Positions 26,859 through 35,633 of a stretch of 64,000 bases of DNA are shown here, piece after piece. Source of the DNA: Gammaproteobacteria bacterium (GTDB taxonomy: Bacteria > Pseudomonadota > Gammaproteobacteria > Pseudomonadales > Azotimanducaceae); the NCBI GenBank assembly GCA_026708185.1, contig JAPOVK010000050.1, positions 62,001-126,000 of the forward strand. Reading direction: 5' to 3'. How positions within the stretch are numbered: position 1 is the first letter of the stretch; every line of letters begins with the position of its first letter. The position numbers were made by a program, and so were the translations under genes. The notes below the pieces were generated by a model. It saw nothing but the letters and a program-made list of their open reading frames with translations, was not told the DNA's origin and ran no database searches.

Positions 26859-27218
26859 TCACCCGCGGGTGAGTACTTCCATCAGGTGGCCGTCGATGTC
26901 GCGCCAGTAGAAGCCCCGGCCGCCTTGTCGCGTGTTGATCTCGCCGTTGTCCGGCGAGAACGGGCCGGACCCGTAGGTGACGCCGTTCGCCTTGATGCGC
27001 GTGAAGATGCCGTCGAACTCGTCGTCGGTCACCTTGAACGCGTAGTGGTGGCTCTTGAAGTCGGCGGCGTTGTCGAAGTCCATGGTCAAGGCGTCGTTGA
27101 CAGCCACGGGTGCGAAGTGACCCATTGGACCGTCGTAGGTCAAGCCCATGATTTCGGCGAAGAAGCGCGCCGCCGCTTCCTTGTCGCGGCTCGGGACGAT
27201 GGTGTGGTTGAGTTCCAT
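26859..27218 (-). CDS. VOC (glyoxalase/bleomycin resistance) family protein
   Basis: MELNHTIVPSRDKEAAARFFAEIMGLTYDGPMGHFAPVAVND...GGRGFYWRDIDGHLMEVLTRG. Confidence 0.88.
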   Translation of the reverse strand: MELNHTIVPSRDKEAAARFFAEIMGLTYDGPMGHFAPVAVNDALTMDFDNAADFKSHHYAFKVTDDEFDGIFTRIKANGVTYGSGPFSPDNGEINTRQGGRGFYWRDIDGHLMEVLTRG

Positions 27219-27279
27219 GTTCGCCTCCGGTGTGTGTTGACCACACCATACGTCCCGGCGGTCGCGTGTGCCAGTTCGC

Positions 27280-29499
27280 CTAGCCGGTGAGCGCCTTGAC
27301 CCGTTCCATCTGTTCCGCAAGTGCGTTCAGCACGGCCGCCAGGACCGTCACGCCGGGCGCGACCTGGTCGTAGTTGCGCTGTTCGATGGCCTCCCGAACC
27401 CACGGCAGCGTCTTGGCGCCGTAGCCCGTATACCGTCCGGGGGAGTAGATCTGGTGCCGGAACCATGGTCGCCCCGGCAGGCCGTCCTCGCGCAGCAGGA
27501 GGCGCTCCGCCGTGTAGAGCAGCGTGTTGATCTCATCGAGCGTGGCCGGGTCCAGGTCCGGCGACAGCGTGGTTCCGTTCAACGCGGTGTCGAGCCTTGC
27601 CAACGCGTTGTGGATGGGTGCGAGGTTGAAGTGCGGCACCTCCTCACGTAGCGGCGGTGGCCGGAGCGCCTTGGTGGGGTCCAAGGCCGCAGCGAACTCG
27701 CCCGATTCGATGAGACCGTTGACGCGTGCCGTCTCCGCGCGCTGCTTGTCGGCAAGCTCCTCGACTTCCTTGACGTAGCCCTTGATGGTCGATGCGAGAT
27801 CCTTGAAGTCGAAGGGAAGGAGTGGCGCGTTCGCCATGCGAAGCGTGGCACGGCCGGTCGTCTTCGCCAGCACGACGCCGTAGACGTGGCCGGGGTCGAC
27901 GAAGCGTTCGTAGTGTTCGACGGTGTCGTAGAGGGTGTGATAGCTGCCGCTCTCGGCTTCGCCGCCCGCCGAGATGTTTGCCGACGAGATGCCGAGGTGC
28001 TGGAAGAAGGCGCTGTAGTCGGAGCCGGAACCGAGCGCGCCCAAGGCCAGGTCCCGCTCGGCCAGATCCTTGCGGGACTTCTCGTCGCCGGTGGCGCGGA
28101 TCCTCGCTCGATTGCGGTCGGCGAGGCTCAAGCCGGTCTGCGGGTCGACCACGTCGCGCTGCACTTCGGCCCAGAACTTCGTCAGGGCTTGGCTGCCGCC
28201 AAGACGAACGAAACCGCGTCCGTTGCCGTCGGTGTTGGTGTACAGGACGGCCTTCTCCGTGAGTTCGTCCCGGTGCTCCTCCGCCCATTCGGTGGATCCC
28301 ATCAACCCTTGCTCCTCGGCACCCCAGGCGGCAAACACCAAAGTGCGGCCGGGACGTCCCGGGAGTTGGGCGATCGCCTTGGCTTCGGCGAGAACGGTGA
28401 CGAGCCCGGCGATCGGGTCGCGGGCACCGTGATTCCAGGCGTCATGGTGGTTGCCGCGCAGCACCCACTGGTCAGGCCAGCGTGCACCATCGAGACGCGC
28501 GACGACGTTCATGGCGGTCACCATGCGCCAGTCGAACTTCACGGTGAGACGTACGGCGGCCGGCCCCGGACCTATGCGGTAGGTGATGGGCAGCGCACCA
28601 CGCCATTCGGCCGGTGCGACCGGGCCCTCGATGGCATCGAGAAGCGGCCGAGCGTCGCCGTAGCTGATCGGCAACGTCGGGATCGTGGGCATCGCCGGCG
28701 CTTCGCCCGGCGCGAGCCGCTCGGCACCCTCGACTGCAGCCCATCCCGGGGTGAGGAGGTCGCCGGCGTGCAGCGGCAGATCCATGATGGAACCGCGCTG
28801 CACGCCGCTGTCGTTCTTGTACGGGCCCTCCGGGTAGACCTCGCCCGGGTAGTAGCCGTCGTCGGCGGGGTCCGAGAAGATCAGGCACCCGATTGCGCCG
28901 TGCTCGGCGGCGAGTTTCGGCTTGACGCCCCTGAACACGCGGCCGTAGCGAACGATGACGACTTTGCCCTCGACGTCAACGCCGTAACGTGCCAGCAGTT
29001 CGTAGTCCTCGCGCGTGCCGTAGTTGACGTAGACCAGTTCGCCCGTGACATCGCCGTCCGGCGAGAAAGCGTTGTACGGGGGCAGCACGTCGGGGGACGC
29101 GCTGCTGGCATCCCCGTCGACCGCGCGCTCGGTCAGCGAGGCCGTGAAGGCGTGGGGAGCCGTCATCGTCAGCCTCCGGGTCACCGGAGTAGGCAGCAGA
29201 ACGTCGTAACGGGCCACTTCCACGTCGTAGCCCCACGCCGTGAACCAGCGCCGGAGGGTCTCGACGTTGCGGGCATCGTGGCTGGAGCCGAGGTGGTGGG
29301 GCTCCCGGGCCAGCTCGTGCATCCACGCGGCCAGGTCGTCGGGGTCGAGATGACTGTCGTAGGCAGCTTCCAGGCGATGCTGCGCGGCGGCGCCGGCTTC
29401 GGTGAAACCGAGTATCGGCTGGCTCGCCTGCTGTGCAGTGGCCTGTTGGCCAGCGACCGCTGCGATGGTGAGGGCCAGGGCGACTTTCCTGTTGAGCAT
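27280..29499 (-). CDS. M28-family metallopeptidase (PA domain-containing, glutamate carboxypeptidase II-like)
   Basis: Start MLNRKVALALTIAAVAGQQATAQ (signal); PA-like KVVIVRYGRVFRGVKPKLAAEHGAIGCLIFSDPADDGY; metal-site region VLRGNHHDAWNHGARDPIAGL and FAAWGAEEQGLMGSTEW; C-terminal TFR-dimer-like helices. Confidence 0.9.
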   Translation of the reverse strand: MLNRKVALALTIAAVAGQQATAQQASQPILGFTEAGAAAQHRLEAAYDSHLDPDDLAAWMHELAREPHHLGSSHDARNVETLRRWFTAWGYDVEVARYDVLLPTPVTRRLTMTAPHAFTASLTERAVDGDASSASPDVLPPYNAFSPDGDVTGELVYVNYGTREDYELLARYGVDVEGKVVIVRYGRVFRGVKPKLAAEHGAIGCLIFSDPADDGYYPGEVYPEGPYKNDSGVQRGSIMDLPLHAGDLLTPGWAAVEGAERLAPGEAPAMPTIPTLPISYGDARPLLDAIEGPVAPAEWRGALPITYRIGPGPAAVRLTVKFDWRMVTAMNVVARLDGARWPDQWVLRGNHHDAWNHGARDPIAGLVTVLAEAKAIAQLPGRPGRTLVFAAWGAEEQGLMGSTEWAEEHRDELTEKAVLYTNTDGNGRGFVRLGGSQALTKFWAEVQRDVVDPQTGLSLADRNRARIRATGDEKSRKDLAERDLALGALGSGSDYSAFFQHLGISSANISAGGEAESGSYHTLYDTVEHYERFVDPGHVYGVVLAKTTGRATLRMANAPLLPFDFKDLASTIKGYVKEVEELADKQRAETARVNGLIESGEFAAALDPTKALRPPPLREEVPHFNLAPIHNALARLDTALNGTTLSPDLDPATLDEINTLLYTAERLLLREDGLPGRPWFRHQIYSPGRYTGYGAKTLPWVREAIEQRNYDQVAPGVTVLAAVLNALAEQMERVKALTG

Positions 29500-29689
29500 A
29501 TTGGAGCCCGAGGGGACAGTACCGCGATTGTAAAGGCGACTGGCTTCTCGCCCCGAGCGTAAGCCCTCGACCGCATGGAACGTCCGCATTTGGCGCATCG
29601 GCCGCCTGCGGGAACGAAGCAGGTACGGCCTAGTCTCGCGCAAGGAGCGCGAAGCCGTACGTTTATCTACCAAAAAGTCATGACAGGAC

Positions 29690-29713
29690 GGACTTTTGTG
29701 CGCATAAAAGTCC
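29690..29713. other. Perfect inverted repeat (candidate operator or hairpin)
   Basis: GGACTTTT-gtgcgcat-AAAAGTCC, 8-bp arms, in the M28-upstream intergenic region. Confidence 0.45.
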
Positions 29714-29830
29714 GATAGCCCAGGCGCGGCTACCAGGATCGCCGGCGCGATCGAGAACGGCGGTCCGCGCAGCGCCGCCGTCGCGTCGTAACCCTTTGTA
29801 CGAGCACGACAAATATGTCGGCATTTGCGT

Positions 29831-29859
29831 TTGACACGCCGCGAGTCGGCCCCTATAGT
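29831..29859 (+). promoter_or_regulatory. Sigma70-type promoter
   Basis: TTGACA (29831-29836) - 17 bp - TATAGT (29854-29859), followed by GC-rich GCGCGCCC. Confidence 0.7.
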
Positions 29860-29865
29860 CGCGCG

Positions 29866-30121
29866 CCCTTGCTGAAACCGACGGCAGTCGACGGACGAGA
29901 TAGGTGCATCCAGGAACATCCAGACCAGCAGGCTTCATGAGCGGCGTGCGGGCGGCGTCACTGTTGCCACTCGCGCTCTTGGCGCAATGCGGCCACGGGC
30001 CTGCCATAGACGGCGAGGCAAGCATGCGTTGACCCTCTTGGGATCTGACTGGAGGCGATGCGCGAGGCATCCTTCCAGGAACCGGAGAAGCCCTGGTCGG
30101 TTGCCGAACAGGGCTTTTTTT
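29866..30121 (+). ncRNA. Candidate structured small RNA (family unassigned)
   Basis: Bounded by a near-consensus promoter and an intrinsic terminator; no good ORF; internal hairpin CTGGAGG..GATGC/GCATCCTTCCAG near 30051-30078; 5' GCCCT and CCGAC can pair with 3' AGGGC and GTCGG. Confidence 0.45.
30089..30121 (+). terminator. Rho-independent terminator
   Basis: AGCCCTG (30089-30095) / CAGGGCT (30109-30115) followed by a T7 run. Confidence 0.75.
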
Positions 30122-30306
30122 GTGGACGGAGGAAAGTGAATCGAGAGGCGGTGACTTGGTCATCGCCTCGACGGCGGGACCACTCGCCAAACAGAGGTTG
30201 GGCGGCGTGCGGCGTTCCATGGTTCGGGTTCATCAAGCCCGTCTGGCGCACTCACGCTACCCATCGCACGGTGTGTACCGAGCGTTTTGTGCGCACCCAA
30301 CCTGGT

Positions 30307-30379
30307 AGGGAATTAGCTCAGAGGTAAGAGCACCAGCCTTGTAAGCTGGGAGTCGCCGGTTCAACTCCGGCATTCCAAC
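30307..30379 (+). tRNA. tRNA-Thr(TGT)-like; acceptor stem degenerate (possible pseudo-tRNA)
   Basis: Cloverleaf: TA at positions 8-9, D-arm GCTC-AGAGGTAA-GAGC, anticodon arm CCAGC-CTTGTAA-GCTGG (TGT), T-arm GCCGG-TTCAACT-CCGGC; acceptor AGGGAAT vs ATTCCAA pairs at only 5 of 7 positions. Confidence 0.65.
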
Positions 30380-30757
30380 GGTCGGCTTGACTGGAAATCA
30401 GGCCAACGCGGCCCATAACCGCGCTAGCGGCGGTGACGACCGCTAATCGTCACATAGGGCGTCCGTTCCCGGCGCGGCCAACCCGGCGGCGAGGGATTCC
30501 GCAAAGCGGGATTCTCGAGTCCCGGCGAGTTCGCGCAGCAACGGCTCAGCCGGTCGATGGCGACGGCGCGACTTTTCGTGCCGAGGCGCCTGGCGATCCG
30601 GCGCATCGTCCGCTCGGTCGGCGGCGAGACCGGCTCCGAACGGAGTCGCATCGCCGCCGAAAGGGCGCGCGCTGCGTCCGATCGTCCGGCACCGTCGATC
30701 CGCTGACGACGTTGTGGGAACGGACGCGTTCATTCGGAAAGCAGAAGAGGAGAACGT

Positions 30758-31927
30758 GTGATGTTGTATTTCCGGAAGTTCATCGTGCGCAAGCACGAGC
30801 GCGGACTCCTGTTCAAGGACGCCGACTTTGTCCGCTTCCTGGAACCGGGGACCTACCGCTTCAACACGTTGCGCAAGCGCTACGACGTGCAGTGCTTCGA
30901 CGTGACGGAACCGGCGTTCACGCACCCGCTGGCCGACTACCTTGTCGACGCACAGCGCGAGGATGTCGAGCGCCTGTTCACGGTCGTCGTCACTGGCGAC
31001 AGCGAGGTCGCGGTCGTGTACTGGAACGAGCGGATCGCCGAGGTCGTCCGGCCGGCGGAGCGCAAGCTCTACTGGAATGGACCGGTGGCGATCCGCGTGG
31101 AACGGTTCGATCTCGAACAAGGGCTCGCCATCGACGCCAAGCTCGCCAAGCGATTGCTGGCCGAACCGGGACTGGCGGCGGGTCCGGAGGGCCTCGCCGG
31201 GCTCCGCGCGGTCGGGCGCCGCGCCGTCTACGCCGAGGAGATTCCCCACGGCCACGTGGGCCTGCTCTACGTCGACGGCGAACTGACCGAATCGCTTGCC
31301 GCCGGACTGCATGCCTTTTGGACCTACGGTCCGAGCGTGCGCGTGGACGTGGTCGACCTGCGCGTGAAGACGCTGGAGGTCCAGGGCCAGGAGATCCTGA
31401 CCCGCGACAAGGTGAGCCTGCGCATCAACCTGGCCGCGACTTACCGGTTCACCGACGCGCAACGGGCGATGAGCGCCGCGAAGGATCCGCTGGACCACCT
31501 CTACAAAGAGATGCAGTTCGGCCTGCGGGCGGCTGTCGGAACGCGCACGCTCGATGCGTTGCTCGAGGACAAGTCGGCCATCGACCGCGTCGTCGCCGAA
31601 CGCGTCGGGCCGCCGTTCGCCGAGATCGGCATCGCCGTGGACAGCGTCGGCGTCAAGGACATCATCCTGCCGGGCGACATGAAGGACCTGCTCGGCAAGG
31701 TGGTGGAGGCGGAAAAGGTGGCGCAAGCGAACGTGATCCGGCGTCGCGAGGAAACCAACGCCACGCGTTCGCTCCTCAACACGGCCAAGGTCATGGAGAG
31801 CAACGCAGTCGCACTGCGTCTCAAGGAGTTGGAGACGTTGGAGAAGGTCACGGAGAAGGTCGGCAACCTGTCGGTCTACGGTGGCCTCGACGGCGTGCTC
31901 AACGAACTGGTTCGCCTGAAGCAATGA
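30758..31927 (+). CDS. SPFH/slipin-like (prohibitin-domain) protein
   Basis: 389 aa; VRVDVVDLRVKTLEVQGQEILTRDKVSLRINLAATYRFTDAQRAM, IAVDSVGVKDIILPGDMKDLLGKVVEAEKVAQANVIRRREETNATRSLLNTAKVMESN. Confidence 0.85.
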   Translation: MMLYFRKFIVRKHERGLLFKDADFVRFLEPGTYRFNTLRKRYDVQCFDVTEPAFTHPLADYLVDAQREDVERLFTVVVTGDSEVAVVYWNERIAEVVRPAERKLYWNGPVAIRVERFDLEQGLAIDAKLAKRLLAEPGLAAGPEGLAGLRAVGRRAVYAEEIPHGHVGLLYVDGELTESLAAGLHAFWTYGPSVRVDVVDLRVKTLEVQGQEILTRDKVSLRINLAATYRFTDAQRAMSAAKDPLDHLYKEMQFGLRAAVGTRTLDALLEDKSAIDRVVAERVGPPFAEIGIAVDSVGVKDIILPGDMKDLLGKVVEAEKVAQANVIRRREETNATRSLLNTAKVMESNAVALRLKELETLEKVTEKVGNLSVYGGLDGVLNELVRLKQ

Positions 31928-32059
31928 CGGCCGCGGCCGACGGCGGGCGGTAATCCGCCCGCCGCTCCGGCTGGCTTGGCCGGACGTCCATGCTGTTCGA
32001 AGCGATGTCGGCTCGTGCGGCGTACAATCGCGCGCTCCATGCACGGCAGGGCGACGCTG

Positions 32060-32428
32060 ATGAAGGTGGTGCGGGTCTACACGGGCGACGACGGCGAGTC
32101 GCATTTCGAAGACGTGGACATCCCCGTCGAAGGGCAGGGGGGCATCGGCAAGCTCTCGAAGCTGATCCGCGGCCCCGGGGTGCTGTTCCGCGAGGTGGAC
32201 GGCGACTACGACCTCGACTTCCACACCGCGCCCAGGCGGCAGTTCGTCGTGAATCTACGGGGCTCGGTCGAAATCACCATCGGCAGCGGCGAGACGCGGC
32301 GGCTGGACTCTGGCGACATCCTGCTCGCCGAGGACACCACCGGCCATGGCCACAAGAGCCGCGCCGTGGATGGCCAGCCCCGTACCTGCTTGTTCGTGCC
32401 CATCGACGCGGACGTGACGTTGCCGTGA
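32060..32428 (+). CDS. Cupin-domain protein
   Basis: MKVVRVYTGDDGESHFEDVDIP...LDFHTAPRRQFVVNLRGSVEITIGSGETRRLDSGDILLAEDTTGHGHKSRAVDG. Confidence 0.8.
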   Translation: MKVVRVYTGDDGESHFEDVDIPVEGQGGIGKLSKLIRGPGVLFREVDGDYDLDFHTAPRRQFVVNLRGSVEITIGSGETRRLDSGDILLAEDTTGHGHKSRAVDGQPRTCLFVPIDADVTLP

Positions 32429-32619
32429 CGCTGCGCGGACAGTCCGCTCATCGAGGCAACATCATCTCTGCGTGTGAGAAAAATGGGGTAACTCCAAATC
32501 GCCCTGACACCTACTGCCCGTTGAGTTCGTTGACGCTCTGAACGCCATTTGCTAAGACCGATGCTTGAGAACCTGCGGCAGGTCCGTTGCTGCGGGAGTA
32601 CGGTCTTCAGGAGGAGAAG

Positions 32620-35556
32620 ATGAAGGGATTCGCACGAGTTGCGTCAATCGGAACGGTGCTCGCGCTGTTCGGATCGCCCGTCTACGCCGCCGAGGAAGGG
32701 CAGGCCGGGGCCGAGGACGAAGGCCCCGACTACATCGAAGTGGTCATCGTCCGCGGCGAGCGCGGTGACCTGAATACGCTGGATCGCGCGATGACTGTCA
32801 CCGGCTTCAATGCCAGCATGATCCAGGAACTCGGTATTCAGAATACCAACGACCTCGAGGTCCTGACCCCCGGTTTCCAGATCGGTCACCGCAGTCAGGG
32901 CGGCGGCAAGAACGAAGACGGCCACATCGTCATGCGCGGCGTGGCCTGCGACCGCTGTGTCAACTTCTTTCAGGACGTCGGCACGGCCGTCTATATCGAT
33001 GGCGTCTATTCGGACCAGTCCTACGGGCTCGATCAGGGCGCGATGTTCGACGTCGAGCGCGTTGAGATAGCCCGCGGCCCGCAAGGCACGACAGGGGGCA
33101 AGGCCGCGATCGCCGGAGCCATCAATTTCGTCACCACGAAGCCGACCGACGAGTGGGACCTGAAGATGTCCGCAGAGCTTACCGATCAGGCATCTCAACA
33201 GGGCCTACTCGCCTTTGGTGGTCCCATCGCAGACAGCAACTTCTCCTATCGCTTGAGCGTGAGCAGCCTGACCGGCGACGGGCTGATCGAGAACGTCGGT
33301 AGCGGCCCTGACGCTGCCGAGCCCGATCAGTTGATCTATTCGCCGCAGTTGCGGTTCAAGAACGACCGTTTGGACATCACGGCCCGATACTCGAAGCTCC
33401 GGGACAAGGGAACGCCGCGCGTCTCCCTCATCCTGGGTCCCCGCAACACGGTGGACGAGTTCAGAATGGACGGGAATGGCAACCGGATCGCGACCCTGGA
33501 CCCCCTAGGCAACCCGATCAGGGATTCCGCCGGCAACATCATCTACGAGAGGAACCCCTTCTTCGGCATCGGCCAAAACCCGGCAGTGGTCGATTGTCCC
33601 GGTTTCAACAACGACGGGACCCGAACGCCGGGCACGCCGATCGTTTGCGACGGCGAGAACATCGACCTGAAGGTCGACCTCAACGGCCCGATCCTTCAGG
33701 ACAACTCCCAGGAATCAAGCACGCTTGAAGCGCATTTCCAGCTCACCGACACCCATGAGCTGGTCTACAAGTACGGGCAACGCGACACGCGCCAACGAAG
33801 TCGGAACGACCTCGACGGGACGAATCGACAAGGCGGAGGCGTCTGTTCGGCCATTCATCCGCGGGTGATCTCCGGCGAGCTCACGGAAGGCCAGGTGCAT
33901 CCTCGTTGTGCGCTGGACGGAGGCGGCAACGGCTCGTACGCGGACCGTATGAACGACTACCTGTTCACGTCGGATCAGGTGAGCCACGAACTGACGATGA
34001 TCTCCAACCTGGACGGGCCGTTCAATTACACCATCGGCTACACCTACATCGACGGGGAGGAGCCGTACGTTTACGCCGAGCGGTTCAACGGGCTGGAAAC
34101 CGGTGACAACAACCTGAACAACCCGTTGTTCTATACGGACACCTCGGAGGCCTGTGAGGAAGCACTTGAAGGTTTTTTCGGGGGATCCGGGCTGATTCGC
34201 AACATCCGCGACCCGAACCACGTGGACAATACCAAGGCTGCCGGATTGGTGTGGGGCTGCCACGGGGCTGACTATGCGGCCAACTGGTCCGACGTCACCA
34301 ACGGATTGGCCCAGGTGGCCGGTGGCTCCGCATTCCAGCATTTCTACGGCAACGTGAGCTACACCTCGCAAGCGGTCTACGGCAACGCCGAGTACGTTCT
34401 CAGCGACAAGTGGAAGGTGTTCGGCGGCATCCGCTTCAACGACGACCACAAGGAGCATGAGCAGAACGACTTCACGGGCGCCACGCAGATCGCGGGCATG
34501 AACTTCATTTTCGGCATCCATCGCTCCAAGCAGTACAACACGCAGTGTTGTGGCTATGTCGGACTTGAACTAGATGCCAGCGGCCGGCCCATTCCGGACG
34601 ACCGGACGCTGATGGACTCGAAGGTCGCAGATTGGAGAGAGACGACCTGGAACGTCGGTGGCGAATACTCGCCGAACGACCTCTCGATGATCTACGGGCG
34701 CATTTCCAAGGGCTATCGCCCCGGCGGCTTCGCGGGTTTCGGGGCGCAGCTCGGCGAAGCCATGGACGCCGAGGAGATGGTCAATTACGAGACCGGCTAC
34801 AAGGGCTTGTTTTTCGACAATCGGCTGCAATTGGAAGCGAGCGTCTACATCCAGGACTACAGCAAGTACTGGGTCCAATCCGGGCGTTTGAGGACGCCTG
34901 CGGAGGTCCGAGAAGGGGAGTCCCTCATCATCGGCGAGACGGTCGTCGTCAACGGCACCGAGATCTACGGTGTCGAGCTGCAATACCGGTGGACCATCAG
35001 CGAACGCCTGCAGCTCGGTGGTTTCTACGAATACTCCGGCTCGAGCTTCGGCGACTACACGACGCTCTACTGCTGTACGCCGGACGGAAGACGCCCGCCA
35101 CCGTCCACGCGACAAGTCGTCGATGCGGACGGCAACACGGTCACCGTCAACCTCTCGAACTTTTCCGGGAATCTCTACGAGCTCAACTTCGGTGGCAACT
35201 CCCTGAGGCTGACGCCCGCTCACAAGCTGTCGGCCGCGCTGACATACGCCATGCCGCTCGCTGCCGACCGGGGCGCGCTTGATCTGATCACCATCTTCAA
35301 CTGGCGAGACAAGATGTACGTCGACGAATCCAACCTCGACATCTACAGTGTCCCGGAATACACCCGTTGGGATCTCCGCGCCAATTGGGTTTCGCCGTCA
35401 GGGAAGCTGACCCTGACCGGCTGGGTCACCAACATGCTCGACCAGGTCGCCGTGCAGGCCTATTCGCCCCGAGAAGGCAATGGCGTCAACGCGCCGATCG
35501 CAGGCACGGTGACCGATGCGCGACGGATGGGTATCACGTTGAGCTACCAGATGTAG
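32620..35556 (+). CDS. TonB-dependent receptor
   Basis: Start MKGFARVASIGTVLALFGSPVYA after GGAGGAG RBS; plug region VTGFNASMIQELGIQNTNDLEVLTPGFQIGHRSQ, VERVEIARGPQGTTGGKAAIAGAINFVTTKP; beta-barrel GRISKGYRPGGF and C-terminal RRMGITLSYQM. Confidence 0.93.
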   Translation: MKGFARVASIGTVLALFGSPVYAAEEGQAGAEDEGPDYIEVVIVRGERGDLNTLDRAMTVTGFNASMIQELGIQNTNDLEVLTPGFQIGHRSQGGGKNEDGHIVMRGVACDRCVNFFQDVGTAVYIDGVYSDQSYGLDQGAMFDVERVEIARGPQGTTGGKAAIAGAINFVTTKPTDEWDLKMSAELTDQASQQGLLAFGGPIADSNFSYRLSVSSLTGDGLIENVGSGPDAAEPDQLIYSPQLRFKNDRLDITARYSKLRDKGTPRVSLILGPRNTVDEFRMDGNGNRIATLDPLGNPIRDSAGNIIYERNPFFGIGQNPAVVDCPGFNNDGTRTPGTPIVCDGENIDLKVDLNGPILQDNSQESSTLEAHFQLTDTHELVYKYGQRDTRQRSRNDLDGTNRQGGGVCSAIHPRVISGELTEGQVHPRCALDGGGNGSYADRMNDYLFTSDQVSHELTMISNLDGPFNYTIGYTYIDGEEPYVYAERFNGLETGDNNLNNPLFYTDTSEACEEALEGFFGGSGLIRNIRDPNHVDNTKAAGLVWGCHGADYAANWSDVTNGLAQVAGGSAFQHFYGNVSYTSQAVYGNAEYVLSDKWKVFGGIRFNDDHKEHEQNDFTGATQIAGMNFIFGIHRSKQYNTQCCGYVGLELDASGRPIPDDRTLMDSKVADWRETTWNVGGEYSPNDLSMIYGRISKGYRPGGFAGFGAQLGEAMDAEEMVNYETGYKGLFFDNRLQLEASVYIQDYSKYWVQSGRLRTPAEVREGESLIIGETVVVNGTEIYGVELQYRWTISERLQLGGFYEYSGSSFGDYTTLYCCTPDGRRPPPSTRQVVDADGNTVTVNLSNFSGNLYELNFGGNSLRLTPAHKLSAALTYAMPLAADRGALDLITIFNWRDKMYVDESNLDIYSVPEYTRWDLRANWVSPSGKLTLTGWVTNMLDQVAVQAYSPREGNGVNAPIAGTVTDARRMGITLSYQM

Positions 35557-35633
35557 GTGGCGACGGACTCGCCTTAAGGTCACGGCGGTCTGATCGGGGA
35601 GCGCACCCGGAACGGGCGCGCTCCTTGCCTGCG

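Noticed and set aside
30124-30180. Possible RNase P RNA (GGAGGAAAGTGAATCG resembles the 5' GAGGAAAGTCC element)
   Set aside because: No other conserved RNase P elements (ACAGAA / long P4 partner) were found within range.
29866-30379. tmRNA-like arrangement (structured RNA followed by a tRNA-like end)
   Set aside because: The tRNA-like part has a Thr anticodon arm, no GGGG..CACCCC acceptor and no tag-peptide ORF; a terminator separates the two parts.
30443-32224. 593-aa minus ORF opposite the SPFH gene
   Set aside because: Antisense shadow of a well-supported SPFH coding frame.
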